Shown piece by piece: positions 11,722 to 23,200 of a stretch of DNA of 64,000 bases; within the stretch, counting starts at the first letter, position 1; the number at the start of each line of letters is the position of its first letter. The notes under the pieces are model-generated. The model was not told the DNA's origin, searched no databases, and was given only the letters and a program-made list of their open reading frames with translations. The position numbers were made by a program, and so were the translations under genes. The DNA is from Steromphala cineraria (Eukaryota; Mollusca; Gastropoda; Trochida; Trochidae), in NCBI GenBank assembly GCA_916613615.1, contig OU744733.1, positions 34,945,939 through 35,009,938 on the forward strand, given 5' to 3'.

Positions 11722-12581
11722 TAGAGCCAGTGGCTCTGTAGCTCATCAGGCTTCATATCAATTTTGCTTTAGGGTGTGGCAATGTGGTTCTTCCCTTACT
11801 TTTGACCACAGGGTCACAAAATGTACAATTTGGATTCCTACTTATCTAACTTAGGAGTTTGCACACAAAGTTTCAGCTTTCTAGGCCTGATGCTTCTGGA
11901 GAAAAAGATGACATTAGGTTAAAGAGTGTGGACCCTGAGGCCCTTATTAGGGGCCACAGGGCCACAAAAGCTATAAATCATAATTCTCACTAGTCAAAGA
12001 GTATATACATAAGGTTTCAGTTTTCTAGGTCTATTCCTTCTAGAGAAGGAGATGAAAATAGGTTCTAAGGTCATGGTCCCTCTGGCCCTTAATAGGGGTC
12101 ACAGAGCCACCAAAGCTACAATTATTCATCCTCACTAGTCAGAAGTCTGTACACAAAGTTTCAGCTTTCTAGGCCTTATGGTTCTGGAGAAGAAGATGAA
12201 AATAGATTTTTAGGGTTTGGCCCCTGTGGCCCTTATAAGGGGTCACTGGGCCACCAAAGCTACAATTTAAAATCCCCACTAGTAAAGGAGTCTGTACACC
12301 AAGTTTCAGCTTTCTAGGCCTTATGCTTCTGGAGAAGAAGATGAAAATAGGTTTTTAGGGCATGGCCCCTTTGGCCCTTATTAGGGGCCACATGGCCACC
12401 AAAGCTACAATTATTAATCCCCAATAGTCAAGGAGTCTGTACACAAAGTTTCAGCTTTCTAGGCCTTATGGTTCTGGAGAAGAAGTCGAAATTCCACAAA
12501 GATTACGGACGGATGGACGGACGCCGGACACCATGCCATGCCATAAGCCCATCGGGCCTTACAGGCCCGATGAGCTAAAAA
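11722..12581. mobile_element. Family B element, complete with four to five tandem units
   Basis: The 5' hairpin agagccagtggctct plus gtagctcatcaggc, then degenerate repeats of a roughly 145-bp unit, a short ggacggatggacgg microsatellite, gccggacaccatgccatgcc, and a 3' hairpin (catcgggcc/ggcccgatg) ending gagctaaaaa. The flanking target is an A-run followed by T. Confidence 0.9.
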
Positions 12582-12851
12582 TATAAAGAGGACATTATAT
12601 GTAAATAAACTGATCAAAAAAAATTCATCGTTTGTGAATGGTAAAAAAGATTCAATGGGGTCAAGGTACTGTCTATATATAAGTAAAAATGTAAAATCAA
12701 TATTGTGATAGATTCTGGGGAAAACGGACATTGATCATTGCAGTTTATATAGTCTTGTTATTAAGAAAATAAATCGGCATATTTAGGGTTTATAAAATGA
12801 TACCATAAAGAAAGAACTTAAGTGAGTTGAATTTACCATCGTTTGAGTAAT

Positions 12852-13076
12852 GTTTCAGCCATTAGCGGCGATGTGCATTCTTGAGCAATGAATGCTCAAA
12901 ATCCAAAATGCCATATTAATCACCAGTAACATTCTTTGCAATAAGTAGTTACTTAAGCAATTCAAGCAATATACAAAATGTATATCATCACAAGTAAGTC
13001 AAGTTTCTATGTAAATCGCTAATGGCTGAAATATTTCCCAAATGGCTAAAAGCCCCAACTCACTCACTTACAATAA
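12852..13076. repeat. Degenerate SINE tail with short inverted ends
   Basis: ttcagccattagcg near 12852 is inverted as cgctaatggctgaaat near 13017, followed by cccaactcactcactta. The gctgaaata-ttcccaaa-ggc ... actcactcact motif is typical of mollusc SINE 3' ends. Eroded. Confidence 0.5.
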
Positions 13077-13683
13077 CACAGACAAGGCTTAGACTAGGTG
13101 CACTTGATCATTCATTCACTACAAATAAGCAAACAATATATTATCCAAGATAACATTTTTAGCACTTTGATATGAGTACATGTACAAAATGTTGTAAATT
13201 ATACTAAGGACGTTCTTGTTTCCAGTTAAAAAAAGACAAAATCTGCAGACTGAATATTTATGTATGTAACATCAAAATGGCAGTTTATGGCTTAGATATC
13301 TATAGAAGAACAGAAACAAAAATATGGCACAGAAAAACACTCACTTACATATAACAAGAAATCGCTCAGGTATCATATATATATACCCACTATATATAAA
13401 TGCTTGACAAAACTACCGACTACCTATGCTAAAGAGTCTATGTAGAGTGACTCACCATACAAATGTCAGGAATTATTGAAAAACACAACACATTTGCACT
13501 GATGTTAATGATCTCAAACCCAAAGTAGGTTAATATTATGTTTAATAATTTATATTGATAGAAACCATTAATAACATAGAAGACAAATCAAATAAATATA
13601 TATTTCATCTTTGGTTCCCACATAGTTGTTTTAAGCATATTTATTACATGTAGATTTCAAAACATACATGCATAACCTTATTC

Positions 13684-14047
13684 TTAAAGGGGCAGTAGCA
13701 CGTTTTTTGACAATTTTATATTTTCAATTTTTCACTGATAATTGTACGTTAATGATAAATGTATTTATTTGATAGTGTCAAAAATCTCATAACACAAACC
13801 AATCAGCCATAATCAGAGAACAAATTATAAAGATTCACATAAAATCCATTGGCAGCCATTTTTGTGTGAACACCATTAATTCATTTCGTGTAAGAAAAGG
13901 AATCGCATGGCTTAACCTTACATTATATATTTGATTTATTACTGCTTCATTTAGATTAAACACATTGTCTTTAGATTGTAACCATTTTTTAAAATTTTCA
14001 TGACATCACCTTATGTTCCCCCTAAAAACGTGCTACTGCCCCTTTAA
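13684..14047 (+). mobile_element. Family C MITE copy 2, just beyond the PARP-gene stop
   Basis: Complete 364-bp copy with TTAAAGGGGCAG ends. It lies 152 bp downstream (minus strand) of the stop codon of the PBZ-PARP-BRCT gene. On that strand it contains AATAAA (plus-strand tttatt near 13760 and 13926), so it could supply poly(A) signals; that role is inference. Confidence 0.92.
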
Positions 14048-14050
14048 AAA

Positions 14051-14083
14051 GGTTGTTGTTGTTGTTGTTGCTGTTGTTGTTGT
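14051..14083 (+). repeat. (GTT)n microsatellite
   Basis: About ten GTT units with one GCT interruption, between the MITE and the terminal exon of the PARP gene. Confidence 0.95.
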
Positions 14084-14198
14084 GTCATGTCACAGTAACA
14101 TCAGTTAACAGTTTTTGATTGAGTGTTCTCAACTAGAGAATACAGTCATTCAATTCCAGATGAAGATGATAAAAAGAACAAATTGTTCGGTGGAGTTC

Positions 14199-14288
14199 TT
14201 AACAGTCCTCATGTTGGTAGTCAGTCGGGTTCAGATACTTCTTCTGTATAATACAGTCGTAGATGAACACTTCTGTCACAACCGGCAC
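14199..14288 (-). CDS. PARP-BRCT gene exon 10 (end of BRCT, stop)
   Basis: Acceptor tgtttttcag on the minus strand, then 29 codons, [20 protein letters not shown] and a short tail, then TAA. The [15 protein letters not shown] pattern is the last helix of a BRCT fold; F-I-Y-D-C replaces the usual W-L-x-D-C. Phase 0. Confidence 0.9.
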   Translation of the reverse strand: MPVVTEVFIYDCIIQKKYLNPTDYQHEDC

Positions 14289-17200
14289 CTGAAAAACAAT
14301 GAGATATTAGATTCTTATTAAAAATGGACACATTTTGAGGAACAAAACTTTAAAATATTAACTTTTATGAGAATCAAACTTGTTCTGTCTCTCCACTAGG
14401 TCTAACCACAGCACTAAATGTCGCATGTTCTTATAAAAGCTCAGCTAACCAATCACAAGTTCTCCAGTTAAAGGAATCAGTGTGTAAAGTGAATCAATTT
14501 TGTGAACACCTTTAATTCATTTTGAGAAAGAAATGGGAATCATTTCATTATATATTCGATTATTACTGCTTCATTTAGTTTAAATACATTGTCTTTCATT
14601 TGAAACCATTTATTTTCATTTTCCTGACATCACCTTATATTCCCCCTAAAAACATGCTACTGCCCCTTTAAATTAAGGGTGTTGAATAACAATGAATCCC
14701 AGTGCAAACCATGCATAAATGGTTATTTTTAAGGATGGGCGGTATTATCCATATATCGGTATATTCCAATACAGAAGAAACACAATATGAAACAATACAC
14801 ACCTCTGAAAATATCCAATATACCAAACGTTTTAAAATTAAGAATTTCAAACTAAAATTGGAGAAAATCACATATAATATTACGGAAAATTCTTTACAAA
14901 GTATGAACGTGAATTTTGAAAATAGCTAAGCAGTGATTGAAAATCTCCCATTCCAAAACGGTTGATATTTGAGCACTTACAATCATTTCTTAATGCTCAT
15001 ATTTAGACAAGATAGCATGCCAGATCATCATATTGAAAATTATCAATATATTGCAATACGAGTTTCTGCATCGCAATATATTGAGGAACAATACCAATCC
15101 TTAGATATTTTCAACTGACCCCTTTTTTATCAGCTTTCATGACCTTGTTGGATGAGTTTGCAAATTCTTCCTCGCCCGCTACTAAGACGTTCATGTTTCC
15201 TATCGATGCATTTATTCCTTTGTGCTTGGCAACAAGTTTATTCATATTTGCTTGTGTGGCACAGAACTTGCCGGAGAACAATACCTTGGCCTTACTGAAC
15301 ACACTGAAAAGAAAGAAAGAAACAAATAAATGAACAAACTTTTTATTCAAATAATTGAGCTTCTATAAGGTTACTTCTTTGAGAGGCATTTTAGAAGTTG
15401 GGATGACAATAATGCTGAGGAATATATGGATGACAACTTCTTTGTACATTGTATGCGATGTTTCGACACAGATTCTTGTGTCGTTCTCAAGCAGAAGAGA
15501 CACGACACAAGAATCTGTGTCGAAACGTCGCATACAATGTACAAAGAAGTTGTCATCCATATATTCCTCAGCATAATTCCATAGGGTTGTTACTTACTTA
15601 ACTTTGGAAATTTGGATCCGCCACTGTTCTATATAAATCATTACAGTTTTGTAAATTTCAAAATGATGTCTCCATTACATCTTCAATCAGATTTCAATCA
15701 ATAAAATTTTACACTTTTGAAGCTTAAAGCAAAAACTTCAAAACAATCCAGCAGGCAGCAGGTTAATAGGTTCAATCAAAACCTCCCTCATTTGTTTTTG
15801 TAGAAAGTTCTTTCAAGTCCTTCAAAGAGGCAGTCTGATTAAAATTAGCTATGTTGCAGGTAATAATAGTTTCAAAATATTGATGCAACCGGAAATCAAA
15901 TGTGTTTTATCGGAATGCTTCCACTCCACAAGACCTGATTGCAGCCAACCTAGTCACATGTTGCTGTAACCAGTTTGGCGCAGTTTAGCGCAGACAAAAC
16001 CCAGTTACATCGTTTTAAAAAAGTGTTAGCGGCAATGTTGCATAACAAATGTAAACTGGAGTTACCTGCCCCCAGCCTAATACCGAAAGTTTTCCCCGAC
16101 GACCACAACATGCACTGAGAGGAAATCACTGCTAGATGGAGTTCAAACCCTATATTGTTAAATTTCTATTCCTCAGAACAGGGTTGATTTTAATCAGACT
16201 GTTCAAAGAGGAAATATTACCTGCTTGCTTTCATTGCCACGGCTTTTTCATATTTTTCATTGACATCATCTTCATCGACATCATCAACTTCATCATCACC
16301 TTCATCTTCTTCATCATCATCCTTAGAATGTGATGCTTTACTAGATCCAGCTTTACCCTGTAACATGAAGTGATGACAGATGTTAAGGAACAGAAGCATG
16401 TCAAAACTAAATCAACTTAAATGTCACCTTGACTAGTACTTAAAGGCACCAATCGATCAGCTTTCATCCGCCATTTTGAATGTTAGCATTTCGAGAAAAC
16501 AGATGTGCTGTATTATGCTAATTCATTAACAAAATTAAATAATAACTACTTGATTGATAGAAGAGGAGCATATTTACAAATAATTCATAGTAAAAATTAT
16601 CAGTTACGACAGCACTTTGTCGTAGTAATGCATTCCATGATCGTAGCTTAGATGATTGGCTTCATTTCACGATGTTTTTATATTTTGAGCGATACACTTT
16701 ATTCTTTGTCAAATTATTGGAACTTGAACAACTGAAATGCTAACCTCACAAACATATTTATAAATTTAGGGTGAAATTATCATGTAAAAATAGAGCCATT
16801 GGCTCTGTAGCTCATCAGGCTTCATCATCAATTATGCTGTAGAGTGTGGCCAATGATACCCCCTTTGTAGAGGCCACAGGGGCACCAATCATAAAATTAA
16901 GTATATATAGGCGACAAGTTTCAGTTTTCTAGGCCTTATACTTCAAGAGAAGAAGATGGAAATAGATTTGAAGGACGTTCCTGTTGCCTTTATTAGGGGT
17001 CAGAGGGCAACCAAAGCTACAATTTGTTATCCTCACTAGCCAAGGAGTCTGTACACAAAGTTTCAGCTTTCTAGGCCTTATGGTTCTGGAGAAGACGATG
17101 AAAATAGGATTTTAGGGCGTGGCCGCTGTGGCCCTTATTAGGGGTCACAGGGCCACCAAAGCTACAATTTATAATCTTCACTAGCCAAGGAGTCTGTACA

Positions 17201-20200
17201 CAAAGTTTCAGCTTTCTAGGCCTCATGGTTCTGGAGAAGAAGATGAAAATAGGTTTTTAGGGCGTGGCCCCTGTGGCCCTTATTAGGGGTCACAGAGCCA
17301 CCATAGCTACAATTTATAATCCTCACTCTTCAAAGAGGCTATACACAAAGTTTCAGCTTTCTAGGCCTCATGGTTCTGGAGAAGAAGATGAAAATAGGTT
17401 TTTAGGGCGTGGCCCCTGTGGCCCTTATTAGGGGTCACAGGGCCACCATAGCTACAATTTATAATCCTCACTCTTCAAAGAGGCTATACACAAAGTTTCA
17501 GCTTTCTAGGCCTCATGGTTCTGGAGAAGAAGATGAAAATAGGTTTTTAAGGCGTGGCCCCTGTGGCCCTTATTAGGGGTCACAGGGCCACCAAAGATAC
17601 AATTCATAATCCTCACTAGCCAAGGAGTCTGTACACAAGGTTTCAGCTTTCTAGGCCTTATGGTTCTGGAGAAGAAGATGAAAATAGGTTTTTAGGGTGT
17701 GGCCCCTGTGGCCCTTATTAGGGGTCACAGGGCCACCAAAGCTACAATTTATAATCCTCACTAGCTAAGGAGTCTGTACACAAAGTTTCAGCTTTCTAGG
17801 CCTTATGCTTCTGGAGAAGAAGATGAAAATAGGTTTTAAGGGCGTGGCCCCTGTGGCCCTTATTAGGGATCACAGGTCTACCAAAGCTACAATTTATAAT
17901 CCTCACTAGCCAAGGAGTCTGTACACAAAGTTTCAGCTTTCTAGGCCTTATGGTTCTGGAGAAGAAGTCGAAATTCCACAAAGTTTACGGACGGATGGAC
18001 GGATGGACGGATGGACGGATGGATGGATGGACGGATGGACGGATGGACGGATGGACGGATGGACGGACGGACGGACGCCGGACACCATGCCATGCCATAA
18101 GCCCATCGGGCCTTACAGGCCAGATGAGCTAAAAATCAAATTATTTGTAAACAGGAAAGTCCTCCTGAATATTGTTCCCCCCAAAAAAACGCTCAAATGG
18201 TCCCTTTAAATGTTTCAACAGTGTTGTGTTATGATCATTTATTCATATCATCTGGTCATGAAATGGAATGTCCCAATGACTTTTAATTCCACATAAAAAA
18301 TGTCAGTAGGACTTGACCTTTAAACAAAACAACCTTAAACAGACAAGTAAACTTGTCCTTTGAAAATATACCATACTTCTTTCAAACAGATAGCTTGAGT
18401 CAGAAGTTTCTTTTGAAGTATTGCCATTAATGGCCCAAAACCATTTTACTTCTTAGATATGCCAGTTGTGTAAAATATTTAAAAAAAAATTATCACTTTA
18501 TTTCTTTATGTATTTGGTTCTTTTAAAGGGACAGGCCTATCTGGTTATTTTTGTTATTGAACAATTTGACAAAAAATAGAGCACAGCACTCAAAAAAGAA
18601 AAACATGAAGCTAAACATCTCAGCTATGCTCATTGAACACATTTCCGTGGCATAGCAATGTCCTCACTGATAACTTTTATTAAGCGTTATTTGTAAATAT
18701 GCTCATATTCTATCGACCAGTTAGTTACATCGGAACTTCGCTGTTGATTTAGCAGGATACAGCAAATTGTTTTTTAAAAGAATTGTTCACAGACATTAAA
18801 CTCACAATTATGTGATGAACTGCAGAAACGGTCCCCTCCCATAATTTAGACAGCCAAGGTTCAGAATCCTTAAAGGAACAATATTCTAACTTAAGTAAAC
18901 TGTTTTCAACAATTTTATTGCAATCTGATGATTATCATTTAGATTATCATCCTGCTACACCAGTGCAAAAGTGTTCTGGTGGAAAATATAAAGTGTTTCC
19001 CTTTTATAAAATGAAATACGATAATCCGCGGCTGTTGGAACTGATGGAGAATGGATTTATCAAACAATTTTAACCATTACTTAATGCCAAAATGTAGATT
19101 TCCTTGAACTTGTCTTATGACGGCCCTACCACTATGACGTCATAAGGAGCGTCACGTCATAATCAACGTGACAACTGACATTCAAAACTAACCTGAAGAA
19201 GCCAACATGGCTGAAAGCGCTAGTGAGCTAATATGAATGTGTTTATGTTCCCAATTCCGTAATTTTATTATATTTCTATATCTATAATATAGATTCTATA
19301 TACACCTGAGAGTTGTGCTTGTGGATTTTTCACATGTATACATATGTATATGTATACCCCTAAAGCTAACACTGATATTCCCTGTATCCCAGCCAATGGA
19401 GTGACTATAACTCAAGCAATATGAGCAGTCCCTGGATGAGAGGACACATGAGTGCAGACTTTTTTGCTTCAAGCAGTGTGTATGTATCTGTGAAACTACT
19501 ACAAACCCAAAACCTATAACTGAAATGGCATGTGTCTTTTCTTTCAACTCAAGCAAGATTGACAAAACCTGGTTCAGAGGACAGAGGAGGGAGAGAATAC
19601 AAGGCTATTTATGAAATCATAGGATATGAACAAAAAAATTGAGGGAGCTCAACTGATATCATGTACTCTGCAAGAATTAATAGACCCACTACCTTCTTGT
19701 ACGTGAAGTCCCTGATGATGCAAGATGAAGAACTATTTGACTACCTACCTTCTTGTAATTAAGTCCTTGATGTTGCAAGGTGAAGAACTATTTGACCACC
19801 TACCTTCTTGTACTTAAGTCCCTGATGTTGCAAGATGAAGAACTATTTGACCACCTACCTTCTTGTAATTAAGTCCTTGATGTTGCAAGGTGAAGAACTA
19901 TTTGACTACCTATCTTCTTGTAATTGAGTCCTTGATGTTGCAAGATGAAGAACTATTTTACTACCTTTCTTCTTGTAATTAAGTCCCTGATGTTGCAAGG
20001 TGAAGAACTATTTGACCACCTACCTTCTTGTACTTGAAGTCGCCGGTGACGTTGGTGTAGTGGACAATGTAGGATGGCAGGATGTGATGGCTGTTGAAGA
20101 TGACCAACTCCTTCTTGTCGGGTGACATGTGAGAGTCATGTCCCTTCCTCAGGGCTGACCCGTGAATTAACTTTGTGCAGTTAAACACCTGAAAACATGT

Positions 20201-23200
20201 GTCAAATACTCAGGAAAGTTGACAGAAAGTCGGGAAGGATGACAGTATTTGTTTATATTTAGGACCAATTGTGGATTAACTTTGTGCAGTTAAACAATTG
20301 AAAACATGTGTCAAATACTCAGGAAAGTTGACAGAAAGTCGGGAAGGATGACAGTATTTGTTTATATTTAGGACCAATTGAGGTCAATTAGGCCATCCAA
20401 GCTTTAATTGCTAAATCATTAACGGATGTCAAAGTAAAATTAAAAGATTTTCTTTTGACATGATGATGAGATAAATACGTTGTATCATCTTGTATGGTTC
20501 TCCCTCAGGTAATACAGTCTGATGTACCATCTCTGCCTTGCGGCTTGTCAACATTTCTACAAAGATGGTACATCAGACCGTATTACCCGAGGGAGAAGCA
20601 TACAACTTATAATGTAAATCAAATGAAAAGACTGTCTAAGTATAACTGGCATGGGTCTGTAGCAGCAGTTTTTCAGTTTATCTTGGGCAGAACTCAAAGC
20701 CTACTTTTCCCGGCAGAACTTGACAGAGCAGAAGCTTCTGGGCGCCCTGTATGTAGCCCATGGAGTATTCTGGGTATTCACTGAAGTATACTCCCTTCCC
20801 GTACCAGCCCGTGTCTGTCCGATGTGTGAACCCAGTAGAACCTGCAACAGTCATAGAATGACAATCTCTGTATTGTAAAGAACAGGAAAACTTGATATGT
20901 ACATATAGTTTACATTTACAAAAATAGTTGCTTTATGGCAAACTCAAGCTGAACTTAATGTATTCAAAAAAATAACAGCTGTAAAGAAGGTGTAGGAATT
21001 GAGGTTGGGCGGAAAGGGGGGCAATATTTGAGTCTAGGTAAGTCCAGAAAGCTTTTTGGGTCTCAAAATTGAGGTAACATAGCGCCATAAAGCCCCTTTG
21101 GGACCCTGTTTACCCCCTGCTCAAAATAAATGGAATCTTTCCCTGCCCCTGCTTTACAATTCAGGGAATCATGATTCTTGTCCTGCCCCTGTTTTACAAA
21201 TCAAGGAATCATGATTCTTGCCCTGCCCCTGCTTTACAAACCAGGGAATCATGATTCTTGCCCTGCCCCTGCTTTACAAATCAGGGAATCATGATTCTTG
21301 CCATGCCCCTGCTTTACAAACCAGGGAATCATGATTCTTGCCCTGCCTCTGCCTTACGAATCAGGGAATCATGATTCTTGCCCTCCCCCTGCAATTATGT
21401 TCTTGCCATGCCCCTGCCTTACGAATCAGGGAATCATGATTCTTGCCCTCCCCCTGCAATTATGTTCTTGCCATGCCCCTGCCTTACGAATCAGGGAATC
21501 ATGAATCTTGTCCTCCCCCTGCAATTATGTTCTTGCCCTGCCCCTGCTTTACAAATGAGGAATCATGAATCTTGCGACCAACCCCCCCCCCCCCCCAAAT
21601 ACAAAACCCAACAAATTGTTAACAATGTTTTGCTAAATCCTTCACTACATCAAGAGATGAAATAATCATATCATTACCTGGAACTTAAGTAAACTAATTT
21701 GGAAGATTATTTCTGAAAATTGTCATCTCCTACAAAAATGTAATTCTGACTAAATGCACTGTATGATGCAAAATGGGTCTATCAACTCTTGCAATGTCAA
21801 GTTTCATACCTTTTTTCATGATTATATAGAATTATGATTTGAAAATCAAAATTGTGTCAAAGCAATTCTGTTTATATGACTTTTTTAAATTGACAAATAT
21901 AGTTTGTGGCCAAGAAAATAACTTTCACATTTCTAATTTATTCAATGCATTTGCGTTAGTACCACAGTCATCACAGGACCATCCTATCAACCAGGCGATT
22001 TCATTTCTCTCGCTTCACTTCGAAATAATCCCCTGTACCCGAACGGCTATAAATCACCGACAGTACGGCTACCAATCACAGTAAAATCTAAGGCTTATCT
22101 ATAGATCCAATCAACGCTGTCCTTCTATAGGCGGTACCGCCTCCTTACGAACGAAGTAACTCTCATTTATCATTAATCAACCTTTTTTGCTCGTTGTTAA
22201 TGAAATTTTTATACCATAAATATGTAGACATCTTGTTACAATACATTATGGCATTTGTTTTCAAAATGTTTAAGTGCTAACTTGATCATTGTACTTTTGT
22301 GTTATGCAAATTATTCAACATGCACGAATGTTTTTCCTTGAAAATACAAGAGTAATGTTACCTATCACGAATATTACCTTTGAGAATATTGGGAATTATT
22401 TAGTTCGACGAAGGACCCCAATGAAAAATATGAAATGTACTTCCTCCTGATTGTCAATGTAAGTCATTGAAATTTACAGGAATTCGACTATCATTCTCGA
22501 CACAAACACAGAACAATATAACATAGAGTCGGCAAAACTTATTTCACCATGGATTAACTCCAGCTTGTAGTATCTTGTATCTATATAAAACATGTTTTTT
22601 TGATTGGCGTTCCATTAATAGAAAAGCGAATTTCCATTTTACTGAATCGGCGATTTATAGATGTTCGGGTACAGGGGATTATTTCGAAGTGAAGCGAGAG
22701 AAATGAAATCGCCTGGTTGACAGGATGTCACAGGATGAGACTCATTGACTTCTACGACAGAAAGTGTTAAAGATGCTGTTTCATACTCGCAAGCGGTTCA
22801 GGATGAAACTCAGCTATTGAGAAATGAAATACATCACTTTGTAGAAAAATCATTCGTTGAAATTTTTATATCATATTTAGATTGTTTAATCAACAATAAC
22901 ATACTTATTTCGAAACTTCAAGCACAGTACCCCTCCTAGAGAGGGCATGTCATTTTGGGAACCCGCTTTCGGTGACGTAATCATTATGCTTGTAGGATGT
23001 ACACGGTGTCTCAACTACCGTAATTGCGTTCGATGGGTATCAACTTTGACAACAACGAATACCTAATTTGGAGAAAAAGAATATAAACTCTAGTAGAGCG
23101 CGACAAAGACGGTTTTCAAGCGTACATTTAGAAACAGGAAGTTGTGAAATGGCCACACTTGATTCGCCCTTATGTCGACTGCCGTTTCGGTATTTTTGGG

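Noticed and set aside
21140..21560. Regular spacing suggested a CRISPR-like array
   Set aside because: Units are contiguous tandem repeats without unique spacers, and this is a eukaryotic genome.
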